This document shows positions 26,415 to 34,243 of a stretch of DNA of 64,000 bases, piece after piece. Numbering within the stretch: the stretch's first letter is position 1; each line of letters starts with the position of its first letter. A program made the position numbers and the translations under genes. Source of the stretch: Clostridiales bacterium. GTDB taxonomy: Bacteria; Bacillota; Clostridia; Saccharofermentanales; Saccharofermentanaceae. The stretch is taken from positions 64,703 through 128,702 of the forward strand of contig JAFRST010000062.1 in NCBI GenBank assembly GCA_017427465.1. The letters are read 5' to 3'. The notes beneath the pieces are model-generated. The model made no database searches and had not been told where the DNA came from. It saw only the letters and a program-made list of their open reading frames with translations.

Positions 26415-26549
26415 GCAAGTTTTGTGTTTCTGCCTTGACTTTACATTTCTTGCTATTGTTTTTGCTCATTCGCAAGTTTTGTATCTTTTATCCGCAAAAT
26501 GCAAAAGGGTAAACTTGAACATCTTGTTTTCGTTTTGTCCGAAAACAAG
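26415..26549. repeat. Hairpins and direct repeat in the xylanase-plsC gap
   Basis: GCAAGTTTTGT occurs at 26415-26425 and 26472-26482. The second copy pairs as CAAGTTT / AAACTTG with 26511-26517. Further on, CTTGTTTTCG (26523-26532) and CGAAAACAAG (26540-26549) form a perfect 10-bp hairpin without a T-tract. This 311-bp gap between divergent genes otherwise holds the xylanase promoter and a TG-TATTAT -10 box near 26590 for the plus-strand operon. Confidence 0.5.
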
Positions 26550-26615
26550 GAAATAATAAATGAGTTCTTAAATTCATATGATTTTTGCTGTATTATTAGC
26601 AAAGGGGGGCAAATA

Positions 26616-27380
26616 ATGAAATTAATTCTTTGGATCTTACTGTTTATTGTTTCCGGATTTCTGCAGTATTGTCTGCTGCTTTTCGCGAGCGCTTGTCTGG
26701 TAGACTCCAAAAAGATCTACGATAAGCACAGCGGCTATTACCGCTGGCTCCTCAACAGCTCGACATGGCTCCTTGTCTTCTTCGGCCGCGTGCATTACCA
26801 CACCAAAGGCATGGAGAGGATCCCCCAGGATTCGAGATTCATGCTCGTCTGCAACCACCGTTCCAAGTTAGATCCCATCACGACCTGGTATCTTTTGAAG
26901 GATTACGATGTCGCGTTCATCTCCAAGGAAGCTAATTTCCATGTACCGTTCTGGGGCAATATCATCAGACGCTGCTGCTTCCTGTCGATAGACCGCGAGA
27001 ATCCGAGAAAAGCCATGGTCACCATCGATAAAGCAGCAAGCCTCATCAAGGACGATCAGGTCTCATTCGCAGTATATCCCGAAGGCACGAGAAATTTCGG
27101 TGAAGGACTACTTCCTTTCCATAACGGCGTATTCAAGATCGCTCAGAAGGCGAACGTTCCTCTGGTCATCTGCGGCATCAGCGGTGCCGAGAAGATGAAG
27201 AAGAACTATCCCCTGCACAGAAGCGATATCTATTTTGAAGTTCTTGACGTATTGTCGGCAGAGCAGGTCAAGGCCCAGCGCTGCAACGATATCGGCGATT
27301 ACGCCAGAGACCTGATGCTGAACTTTATCGAAAAAACTGACAAGGAGAAAGAATATGTCAACATACGTACTGTACAATGA
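26616..27380 (+). CDS. plsC: 1-acyl-glycerol-3-phosphate acyltransferase
   Basis: Encodes 254 residues. An N-terminal membrane helix (about 3-25) precedes the acyltransferase core with the catalytic VCNHRSKLDP (HX4D), FLSIDRENPRKA and YPEGTRNFGEG motifs. It acylates lysophosphatidic acid to phosphatidic acid. The start at 26616 follows a GGGGGG site; the longer frame lacks one. It overlaps the lipid kinase gene by 26 bp. Confidence 0.9.
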   Translation: MKLILWILLFIVSGFLQYCLLLFASACLVDSKKIYDKHSGYYRWLLNSSTWLLVFFGRVHYHTKGMERIPQDSRFMLVCNHRSKLDPITTWYLLKDYDVAFISKEANFHVPFWGNIIRRCCFLSIDRENPRKAMVTIDKAASLIKDDQVSFAVYPEGTRNFGEGLLPFHNGVFKIAQKANVPLVICGISGAEKMKKNYPLHRSDIYFEVLDVLSAEQVKAQRCNDIGDYARDLMLNFIEKTDKEKEYVNIRTVQ

Positions 27381-28206
27381 ACTTTCCGGCAACGGCACCG
27401 GTAAGGAAAAGGCCGAGGGCCTCAAGGACTTCCTGAACGGCAAGGAAGTGATCTTCCAGGATGTCTTAAAGATCACCGATCCCAAAGAATTCATGACAGG
27501 TCTTAAGGCAGATGACGAAGTCATCCTCTGCGGCGGCGACGGTACGCTCAACCGTTTCATCAACTACACAGACGGTCTCGACATTACTCAGACGATCTAC
27601 TTCTATCCCACGGGAAGCGGCAACGACTTCTGGAACGATCTCGGCAGAAAGATCGGTGACGATCCGGTCGTTATCAACGAATACATCAAGGATCTTCCCT
27701 TTGTCGAAGTAAACGGAATGAAGAAACGTTTCATCAACGGCATCGGCTACGGCATCGACGGTTACTGCTGCGAAGTCGGCGACCAACAGAAAGCTGCCGG
27801 CAAGCTGAAGGTTGACTATGCAGGCATCGCCGTTAAGGGCCTGCTCTTCCACTACAAGCCTACAAACGCTGAGATCGAAGTCGACGGCCAGAAATTCTCC
27901 TACAAGAAAGTATGGCTCGCACCTTCCATGAACGGCCGTTACTACGGCGGCGGCATGATCGCCACACCTGAGCAGGACCGCCTTGGCAAGGACCGCCTCC
28001 TCTCACTGCTCCTCTTCCACGGCAGCGGCAAGATCAGAACACTCATGATCTTCCCTTCCATCTTCAAGGGCAAGCACGTTGACCACAAGAAGGTCGTTGA
28101 AGTCAAGACAGGCCACAAGATCAAGGTCACATTCGACCGCCCTGTCGCTCTCCAGATCGACGGCGAGACAGTACTTAACGTCACGACATATACTGCATAT
28201 AAGTAA
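27355..28206 (+). CDS. Diacylglycerol/lipid kinase
   Basis: Encodes 283 residues of the DagK/YegS/LCB5 family. LCGGDGTLNRF is the nucleotide-binding motif and FYPTGSGNDFWNDL the following conserved loop. It phosphorylates diacylglycerol or a related lipid. Its overlap with plsC indicates joint production of phosphatidic acid. Confidence 0.9.
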   Translation: MSTYVLYNELSGNGTGKEKAEGLKDFLNGKEVIFQDVLKITDPKEFMTGLKADDEVILCGGDGTLNRFINYTDGLDITQTIYFYPTGSGNDFWNDLGRKIGDDPVVINEYIKDLPFVEVNGMKKRFINGIGYGIDGYCCEVGDQQKAAGKLKVDYAGIAVKGLLFHYKPTNAEIEVDGQKFSYKKVWLAPSMNGRYYGGGMIATPEQDRLGKDRLLSLLLFHGSGKIRTLMIFPSIFKGKHVDHKKVVEVKTGHKIKVTFDRPVALQIDGETVLNVTTYTAYK

Positions 28207-28227
28207 GATATAAATCTTCCGATTAAT

Positions 28228-28262
28228 AAAGGTCCGGCTGTTGATAGTCGGACCTTTTTTGT
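28228..28262 (+). terminator. Intrinsic terminator
   Basis: AAAGGTCC (28228-28235) pairs with GGACCTTT (28250-28257), with more Ts after. It ends the plsC-lipid kinase operon. Confidence 0.88.
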
Positions 28263-28276
28263 AGGTTGTTTAATGG

Positions 28277-28390
28277 GTTAACTTTTTGGTGATGTTTTTC
28301 GCCGGAAATGGTGATCAAAAACCTGACTTTTGAGGAAAAATCATCTTTTTGGTGATGTTTTCCCGCGAAAAAGGTGATCAAAAAGTTAAC
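28277..28390. repeat. Twin palindromic intergenic element, locus 3
   Basis: Two 39-bp units (28283-28321 and 28346-28384) share both ends, TTTTTGGTGATG and GGTGATCAAAAA, and are 63 bp apart. The whole is flanked by GTTAAC on both sides (28277-28282, 28385-28390), so GTTAACTTTTTG and CAAAAAGTTAAC also pair end to end. It lies between convergent genes, right after a terminator. Architecture matches loci 1, 2, 4 and 5. Confidence 0.75.
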
Positions 28391-28418
28391 ACGGCTTTGC
28401 GCGCCACTTCGAAAAAAA

Positions 28419-28667
28419 TTACGCGTTATACTTATCGATCGCCTTGGCGAGCTGGTCGGCGCAGGAGGTACCCTTCATGCCGCAGGTGTTGCCTCTCAAG
28501 ATGTCAGCTACCTCTTTGGAATCCTTGCCTTCGACGAGCTTGCCGATAGCCTTGAGGTTGCCGTTGCAGCCGCCCAAAAACTTAACGTTATGAAGCTTGC
28601 CGTCCTCAACATCAAAATCTATCTGTACGGCGCAAACTCCGCTTGTCCTGAATGATACGTGTTCCAT
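28419..28667 (-). CDS. TSCPD-domain protein (TIGR03905-like)
   Basis: Encodes 82 residues with conserved cysteines in SGVCAVQI, GGCNGNL, GNTCGMKGTSCADQL. This matches the small TSCPD proteins related to the C-terminus of vitamin B12-dependent ribonucleotide reductase. They probably bind a metal or zinc; function unknown. GGAGG lies before the ATG. Single gene. Confidence 0.85.
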   Translation of the reverse strand: MEHVSFRTSGVCAVQIDFDVEDGKLHNVKFLGGCNGNLKAIGKLVEGKDSKEVADILRGNTCGMKGTSCADQLAKAIDKYNA

Positions 28668-28774
28668 AAAAACCTCCGGAAATGTCTTTTACAAATTATC
28701 TTATCCCGTCTGTTATCGGTCAAGTAAATCACATATAATTATTCCGTTTGAATCAGAGAAAAGGACCGCTGGTT

Positions 28775-29266
28775 ATGATTTTCGAGATATTGCATAAGAG
28801 CGACACAGAAGGGATCAACGAGATGAGCCGGATGGCGACGGAAATTGTCCGCGACTATTACGATCCCATCATCGGTAAAGCGCAGAACGATTATATGCTT
28901 AAACTGTTTCAGACTCCGGAGGCTATCTCAGAGCAGCTGGAGCACGGCTACCGCTATTATTTCGCGCGCGGGAACGGGAAAAACCTTGGATTCCTTGCAT
29001 TCTATCCCAGAGAGAACGCCCTTTACTTAAGCAAGCTCTATCTCTATAAAGAAGAGCGCGGCAAGGGCTACGCCCGGGAGATTATGGAGTTCTTAAAGAC
29101 GCAGGCAAGAGAGCTGGGCTTTAACAGGATCGAGCTTAACGTTAACCGCAATAACGATACAAGATTCATCTATGAGAAGCTGGGCTTCACCGTGGCGTGG
29201 GAAGAGAAGAACGACATCGGCAACGGCTTTTACATGGACGATTACGTCTACGCGATCGAATTCTGA
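28775..29266 (+). CDS. GNAT-family N-acetyltransferase
   Basis: Encodes 163 residues. The acetyl-CoA loop is KEERGKGYAREIM and the ending NRNNDTRFIYEKLGF is the usual GNAT C-terminal pattern. The start at 28775 follows AAAGGA; a TTG start at 28748 is possible but lacks a site. Substrate unknown. Confidence 0.87.
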   Translation: MIFEILHKSDTEGINEMSRMATEIVRDYYDPIIGKAQNDYMLKLFQTPEAISEQLEHGYRYYFARGNGKNLGFLAFYPRENALYLSKLYLYKEERGKGYAREIMEFLKTQARELGFNRIELNVNRNNDTRFIYEKLGFTVAWEEKNDIGNGFYMDDYVYAIEF

Positions 29267-29299
29267 AGACGCCCTCCACTAATAAACCAACGCAAAGAA

Positions 29300-29329
29300 A
29301 AAGCTCTGGCCAAAACCGGTCAGAGCTTT
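29300..29329. terminator. Bidirectional terminator
   Basis: AAAGCTCTGGCC (29300-29311) pairs with GGTCAGAGCTTT (29318-29329) with one wobble. Ts follow on both strands. It serves the convergent GNAT and mgtE genes. Confidence 0.85.
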
Positions 29330-29353
29330 ATTAACATTGTTACAGGGCTGTTT

Positions 29354-30760
29354 TTATGCCACGCCGCCTAAGTGCATGACGTTGATCAGCAGCATCCAGC
29401 TCATGCCGTAGTAGCAGCCGACGGCGATAAGGTCGTTGAGTGTCGTGATCAGGGGGCCTGATGCAACAGCGGGATCGACCTTGATCTTCTTAAAGAACAG
29501 CGGGATCAACGTGCCCGTAATGCTCGAGAAGATCATGGAGATCAGCAAAGCGACACCGATGCAGCCGCTGATCGCAAAGGACAGCGTCGCATCCTTCTGC
29601 TTGATGACCATCAGATATACACCGATCAGGACGACCGAAGCCACACCGAGGATGAGACCGACGCTCAAACCGACTCTGGCTTCCTTGAATACCAGCTTTA
29701 TCTTCTGACCGGCAGTCAGGTTCTCGTCTGTTAAGACTCTGATCGTGACAGCGAGCGACTGCGTACCGACGTTACCTGCCATGTCGAGGATCAGGGACTG
29801 GAATGCCATGATGATCGTAAGCTGCGCGATAACTGACTCGAAAACACCAACGAGGCTCGATACCACCATGCCGAGGCACAAGAGGATGAGAAGCCAGGGC
29901 ATTCTTTTGCGGATACTCTGTCCCAGGGGCTCCTTGATATCTTCTTCTGCAATGAGGCCGGCGAGCTTAACGTAGTCTTCACCGAGCTCATCATCGACTA
30001 CTTCGACGATACTCTGGGATGTAATAACGCCCAGTATCTTGTTGTCTTCATCTAGGACAGGGATCAAGTCCTCCGAATAATCCTTGAGCTTCTCGATACA
30101 GTCATCGATCTGCTCGTTAGCGTAAACATAAGGGAACGACGTGACTATCAGGGTATTCAGGTCAGTCGTGCTCCTTGCCGTAATGAGATCCTTAAGTGTC
30201 AGAGCGCCGTAGAACTGGCCCTCTTCATCCTCGACGAAAAGCGTCGAGATGTTGTCGTTCTCTTCTGCCTGTGTGACGAGCGCGCTCATTGCCTGCTTGA
30301 CCGTAAGATCAAGGCCGATGTGGATGAAGTTCGCGGTCATCCTCGAACCGATCTCGTCCTCATCGTATGATGCGATGATGCTGATCTCCTGTCTGACCTC
30401 AGAGTCGAGGGCTTCGATGATGAGACCTCTTCTCTCCTTGTCGAGCTCCCTCAAAACGTTCGCAGCGGTGTCAGTCTCGAGTTCTGAGATGACTGCTGCC
30501 GCACGCCTGATATCCATTTCGGCAATGTAAGCGCCTACCTGTTCTTCTTCCAGGCACTCGAATGATTCAGCAAGCAACGACTTGCCGCACACTCTGAAGA
30601 GCTTCTTCCTCTCCTGGTCGTTAAGCTCCTCTAAGATCTGTGCGATGTCACTTGCGTGATAATCTTCCAGTTTGTAGTGAATTACCCTTGGGGAATCATT
30701 ACCCCTCATCAGCGAGATTATCTCGTCCTGATAATCTCTTCTTATTTCCTTCTCAGCCAT
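29354..30760 (-). CDS. mgtE: Magnesium transporter MgtE
   Basis: Encodes 468 residues. A helical MgtE N-domain (about 20-130) and two CBS domains (about 130-260) form the cytosolic Mg sensor. Five membrane helices (about 285-468) form the channel, with the conserved DMAGNVGTQSLA pore segment. The start at 30760 follows GGAGGAG. The gene lies behind a 230-nt leader that ends in an intrinsic terminator, so expression is probably set by attenuation. Confidence 0.93.
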   Translation of the reverse strand: MAEKEIRRDYQDEIISLMRGNDSPRVIHYKLEDYHASDIAQILEELNDQERKKLFRVCGKSLLAESFECLEEEQVGAYIAEMDIRRAAAVISELETDTAANVLRELDKERRGLIIEALDSEVRQEISIIASYDEDEIGSRMTANFIHIGLDLTVKQAMSALVTQAEENDNISTLFVEDEEGQFYGALTLKDLITARSTTDLNTLIVTSFPYVYANEQIDDCIEKLKDYSEDLIPVLDEDNKILGVITSQSIVEVVDDELGEDYVKLAGLIAEEDIKEPLGQSIRKRMPWLLILLCLGMVVSSLVGVFESVIAQLTIIMAFQSLILDMAGNVGTQSLAVTIRVLTDENLTAGQKIKLVFKEARVGLSVGLILGVASVVLIGVYLMVIKQKDATLSFAISGCIGVALLISMIFSSITGTLIPLFFKKIKVDPAVASGPLITTLNDLIAVGCYYGMSWMLLINVMHLGGVA

Positions 30761-30801
30761 TTGTCTCCTCCTAAAAGTAAACAAACGACGGGAACAAAAA
30801 A

Positions 30802-30829
30802 CCTCTGCTTATGCTATGGCAAACAGAGG
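30802..30829 (-). terminator. Attenuator terminator before mgtE
   Basis: CCTCTG and CAGAGG arms (30824-30829 and 30802-30807) close a hairpin followed on the minus strand by TTTTTTG. It is only about 40 nt before the mgtE start codon, so it must be read through for the gene to be expressed. Confidence 0.85.
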
Positions 30830-30837
30830 AGACGATA

Positions 30838-30990
30838 TATCATTTAGTCCTTAAGGTCCGATACGGTCATCGCCTGGCGCATTAAGGAACAAAGGATATT
30901 TCGGCCGCGTTTCCCTCGTTTGTCGCAACTGTCACCAGCGTCCACCGTATTCACCTCACTTTTATAATGGGATATGGGGTTTTCTCCCCG
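30838..30990 (-). ncRNA. Structured mgtE leader, candidate metal-sensing riboswitch
   Basis: On the minus strand ATACGGT (30950-30944) pairs with ACCGTAT (30867-30861). Inside it CGCTGG pairs with CCAGGCG with one bulge, and further in ACAAA-GG can pair with CC-TTTGT. This is a closed, multi-stem domain just before an intrinsic terminator. Position and layout fit a magnesium-responsive riboswitch. I do not see the conserved GCTGCTGCCC and GTGCTAAAGCTC blocks of the known M-box, so it is a divergent or different RNA. Confidence 0.6.
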
Positions 30991-30996
30991 TCCGAA

Positions 30997-31025
30997 ATTT
31001 TAGCACGGTAAAAAGCATTTGTTAA
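30997..31025 (-). promoter_or_regulatory. Promoter of mgtE leader
   Basis: TTAACA (31020-31025) and TAAAAT (30997-31002) are 17 bp apart, with TG one base before the -10 box (extended -10). Transcription would start near 30990. Confidence 0.75.
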
Positions 31026-31078
31026 CCCCGAAAATCCAAAATAATCGGGCTTTTGCGGACTTTTTTTCAAGCATCGAA

Positions 31079-31105
31079 AAACACACGGCCGGGGCCGTGT
31101 GTTTC
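31079..31105 (-). terminator. Terminator of aldo/keto reductase gene
   Basis: ACACACGGCC / GGCCGTGTGT form a strong GC-rich hairpin with Ts on the minus strand. It ends the 31126-32253 gene. Confidence 0.85.
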
Positions 31106-31125
31106 AAAGTCAGTTTATAAAAAAA

Positions 31126-32253
31126 TCAACTTTTCTTCTCGAACTTCTCGACGGCTTCCTGCATGAGACTTATGATCGGCAGATGCTGCGGGCAGACGCC
31201 TTCGCACTGGCCGCATCCGATACAGTCTGAAGCATGGCTATATCTGTCTACAAGGCCGTTATAGAAGAACTGCGGCCTCATGTCGCCCGGGAATTTTCTG
31301 GCTGTATTGATAGCACTGATAACGTCAGGAATGCTGATGCCCATGGGACAGCCCTCAACGCAGTATTTGCAGGCTGTGCAGCCGATGAGCTCTACGCGCG
31401 ACATTGCTTCGACGACCTTCTCGATTGCAGCCTTCTCCTCATCGCTCAAGGGCTCGAAATTCTTAAACGTGTTCATGTTGTCAGCCATCTGGTCTTCAGT
31501 GGACATGCCGCTTAAGATCGTAGCTACACCGGGGAGGCTTGCAACGAAGCGGAAAGCCCATGAAGCAACTGACTTGTCAGGATGGATGGCCTTAAGGATC
31601 GATGCGCACTCATCGTCGAGATTTGCGAGCTTGCCGCCCTTGCAGGGCTCCATGACGATTATCGGGATATTCCTCTCAGACAGGATCTTATAGAGCTCGC
31701 CTGAATGAACGATCGGATTGTCCCAGTCGATGTAGTTGAGCTGGATCTGAACAAACTCCACTTCAGGGTGCTTGTCGAGGATCTGAACGAGGAGTTCAGG
31801 AGTGCCGTGATAAGAGAATCCGAAATGCCTGATCTTGCCTTCTGCCTTCTTCTGGATTCCCCAGTTGAAGCAGTCGTACTTCTCGTAGATCTCATAGTTG
31901 TTTCCATCCTCAATGCTGTGGAGGAGATAGAAATCGAAGAAATCCACGCCGCACCTGTCGAGCTGCTCATTGAACACCTTGTCCCTGTCTTCCATGGAAT
32001 GTATGAACCACGCAGGAAGCTTTGTAGCAAGCGTAAAAGAATCTCTCGGATGACGCTTAACGATCGCTTCCTTAACGGCCTTCTCGGAGTTGCCGCCGTG
32101 ATAAACGTATGCGGTGTCAAAATAGTTGAACCCCGCTGCCAGATATGCGTCGGCCATCTTGCAGACTTTGTCGATGTCGATAACTCCGTCTGTCTCCGGC
32201 AGTCTCATAAGGCCAAACCCGATCTTGGGCATCTTGCTCAAATCAATGCTCAT
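31126..32253 (-). CDS. Aldo/keto reductase with C-terminal ferredoxin domain
   Basis: Encodes 375 residues. The AKR barrel (about 1-280) has FDTAYVYHGG with the catalytic Asp/Tyr, and the DFYLLHS segment. The C-terminus carries two [4Fe-4S] motifs, CTACKYCVEGCP and CIGCGQCEGVCP. Such fusions are common in anaerobes; they reduce carbonyls with ferredoxin or NAD(P)H as donor. Substrate unknown. Single gene with its own terminator. Confidence 0.9.
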   Translation of the reverse strand: MSIDLSKMPKIGFGLMRLPETDGVIDIDKVCKMADAYLAAGFNYFDTAYVYHGGNSEKAVKEAIVKRHPRDSFTLATKLPAWFIHSMEDRDKVFNEQLDRCGVDFFDFYLLHSIEDGNNYEIYEKYDCFNWGIQKKAEGKIRHFGFSYHGTPELLVQILDKHPEVEFVQIQLNYIDWDNPIVHSGELYKILSERNIPIIVMEPCKGGKLANLDDECASILKAIHPDKSVASWAFRFVASLPGVATILSGMSTEDQMADNMNTFKNFEPLSDEEKAAIEKVVEAMSRVELIGCTACKYCVEGCPMGISIPDVISAINTARKFPGDMRPQFFYNGLVDRYSHASDCIGCGQCEGVCPQHLPIISLMQEAVEKFEKKS

Positions 32254-32380
32254 AGCAGCACCTCCTGACTAATTTTCATAGGATTATAACTGCATTATAA
32301 ACGAACGGTTTTGGTGAGTATTGTCTTATTTGGTTGAAAAATGTAATTTATCCGATTCTCAAAAAATAACAGAAGACATG

Positions 32381-32620
32381 TCAGTAGTTGTTTCTTACAT
32401 CTTCCCGTGCTTTCAACAGCAGCTCTTTATAGTCCGGACTGAGCGGTTCTGTCATTTCCCTATCCAGCTGGCTTTTAATAATGCACAATACTTCTTCCTC
32501 GGAAATATCCTCAAACAGGCTGCCAGCCAACTCTTCATATTTATCATTGAGTATCCTGTGCAGAAACTCGAAAAACACCAGCGTTTCAGAATCAGATATC
32601 TCAATGCTATATTTGCTCAT
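32381..32620 (-). CDS. Small acidic hypothetical protein
   Basis: Encodes 79 residues, acidic and helical, without signal or membrane segment. AGGAGG precedes the ATG at good spacing, so it is a real gene. It is the last of four small AT-rich genes on this strand. No domain recognised; an immunity-type or antitoxin-like role is possible but unproven. Confidence 0.7.
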   Translation of the reverse strand: MSKYSIEISDSETLVFFEFLHRILNDKYEELAGSLFEDISEEEVLCIIKSQLDREMTEPLSPDYKELLLKAREDVRNNY

Positions 32621-32673
32621 TGTGTTTCCTCCTGTTTATCCCGATATGGTTCATGTAACATTAACCTGACAAA

Positions 32674-33162
32674 TTACTTATCTGCACCAATTCTTCTTAT
32701 CTTCGGCGGTTCATTTGAAATGATATCCAGAATATGATTCTCGGTATATATTCCGTAATGCTTCCTTTGAGTCTTTCTTGTTTCTTCGGAATCAAAATCA
32801 AATATGGCATCTTCATAATAATCGAGAAGTCTGGATCTCTCGAAAACGATCAGGTATCTGCCTTTCCTGACTTCATGTTCATCCCATGAAGTATAACTCT
32901 CGTTACGCATCTGATAGAGAATATAGTTTTCAAAAACTATCTCGTAAACCTGATCCATATCTGCGCCTACAGAGACACATTTATCCAGAAGATCTTTAAC
33001 CTTTTCATTTATAGATCCCGGATCCAATCCTGCTTTCCCGTCTTTAGGAAAAGCAATAACCACTCTTAAAGTAAGATCCTGATCATCTGAAAGAGAGAGC
33101 AGAAATGGAGCCAGACGGCTCTTTTCATTTATTTCTAAATTTTCGCCACCAAATTCCAACAT
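32674..33162 (-). CDS. Hypothetical protein, AT-rich cassette
   Basis: Encodes 162 acidic residues, predicted soluble, alpha/beta. YEIVFENYILYQMRNESY and RYLIVFERSRLLDYY are its most notable stretches. It lies 26 nt after the 33189-33725 gene and 53 nt before the 79-residue gene. Size, acidity and clustering recall immunity proteins of polymorphic toxin systems, but no toxin is in view and no family is recognised. Confidence 0.7.
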   Translation of the reverse strand: MLEFGGENLEINEKSRLAPFLLSLSDDQDLTLRVVIAFPKDGKAGLDPGSINEKVKDLLDKCVSVGADMDQVYEIVFENYILYQMRNESYTSWDEHEVRKGRYLIVFERSRLLDYYEDAIFDFDSEETRKTQRKHYGIYTENHILDIISNEPPKIRRIGADK

Positions 33163-33188
33163 GTCTTCTTTTCCTTTTATTCTGTCGA

Positions 33189-33725
33189 TTAGTTTCCGTT
33201 CTGTATTCTTTTAAGACGTCTCTTCTGAATCTCATTCAATGCATATTCATATTGTAGATAATATCTCTTTGCTTCACCAAACAAGCCGGAAAGATAAGCC
33301 TGATCTGCTTTTTCTAAAATATACGACTCAACAGTTTCTCTTTGCTCATATGCTTTTTTGACAGCAGCCTTCAGATCCGTGTGATCGAAAAGGTCAAAGC
33401 AATTAAGGAACGCCAGAACCGATCCGGTAATTGCTTCAATGCCTTTTTCGAGGCCGGCTCCGCCATACTGATAAACATATTTCTCTTTTATTCCAACCAG
33501 GTCATACAGTTTTCCGACATCAACTGGATTCTTGAGGTAATCAACATAAGTGGTAAGAGTGTATGCATAAGGGTGGTATTCAATGGCTATGCTTATATCT
33601 TCAAGCTTCCATCTTAAAAGAGCCCATTCCTCATCAGATATCTCTTCGGTGAGGATAAAACCCCAGTTGCTTACAGATATCATCCTCTTTTTGCATTCTG
33701 CAATAAAATACGGGCTCTGATACAT
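33189..33725 (-). CDS. Hypothetical protein, AT-rich cassette
   Basis: Encodes 178 residues, rich in Tyr and Glu, predicted soluble and mostly helical in the C-terminal half. It begins MYQSPYFIAECKKR. It starts 15 nt after the 33741-34214 gene. No known domain. It is part of the same four-gene set. Confidence 0.7.
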   Translation of the reverse strand: MYQSPYFIAECKKRMISVSNWGFILTEEISDEEWALLRWKLEDISIAIEYHPYAYTLTTYVDYLKNPVDVGKLYDLVGIKEKYVYQYGGAGLEKGIEAITGSVLAFLNCFDLFDHTDLKAAVKKAYEQRETVESYILEKADQAYLSGLFGEAKRYYLQYEYALNEIQKRRLKRIQNGN

Positions 33726-33740
33726 AGTATGCTCGTTCCT

Positions 33741-34214
33741 CTAAGACCATCCCCACCTCTCGCTAACCGGGAGGTCGTAATATGCTTTAACACAATCCAG
33801 CAGCGTTCTGCATTCAGGGTGAGCTTTCTTCCATTCATCATTTATGAAAGAAGACAATTCTGTATTCAGATATCCCTGGAAATCATAGAAGTACCGGCAA
33901 TAGATCCGCCTGTCAGCAAGTTCTTTAACAGGGATGTCCTCTATTGCAAGTACTTCAATATATGAGTCTGTGCCCATCTCGCCATCCAGAAATGCTATCG
34001 GCCGGTCATCGTTCTCGACAACCCAGATCGTATGCTGTTTTAAAGACATGTGGGGCACGTATTTTTCAACAGTTTTAAGAAAAGCCGAGAGCATTGTGCC
34101 GTCTTCGAATTTCAGTAGTGTTGCGTTGGGGACAGTACAATCGTCCCCCATGCACACACTTTCTCTTTCTGCATAAACAGTGTTATTTGGAATAACCGGA
34201 TTCTTCATTCTCAA
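33741..34214 (-). CDS. Hypothetical protein, AT-rich cassette
   Basis: Encodes 157 acidic residues ending RWGWS before a TAG stop. Trp and His are well represented (HTIWVVENDDRPIAFLDGE). No signal or membrane part. It starts 29 nt after the sigma factor gene, so the four small genes may be read from the sigma promoter. Function unknown. Confidence 0.7.
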   Translation of the reverse strand: MRMKNPVIPNNTVYAERESVCMGDDCTVPNATLLKFEDGTMLSAFLKTVEKYVPHMSLKQHTIWVVENDDRPIAFLDGEMGTDSYIEVLAIEDIPVKELADRRIYCRYFYDFQGYLNTELSSFINDEWKKAHPECRTLLDCVKAYYDLPVSERWGWS

Positions 34215-34243
34215 ATGCTATTTCACCTTTTTGCGCACTCTTA

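Noticed and set aside
30838-30990. Canonical M-box, SAM, T-box, FMN, lysine, cobalamin or yybP-ykoY riboswitch
   Set aside because: None of their conserved blocks is visible by eye; only position and terminator suggest a riboswitch.
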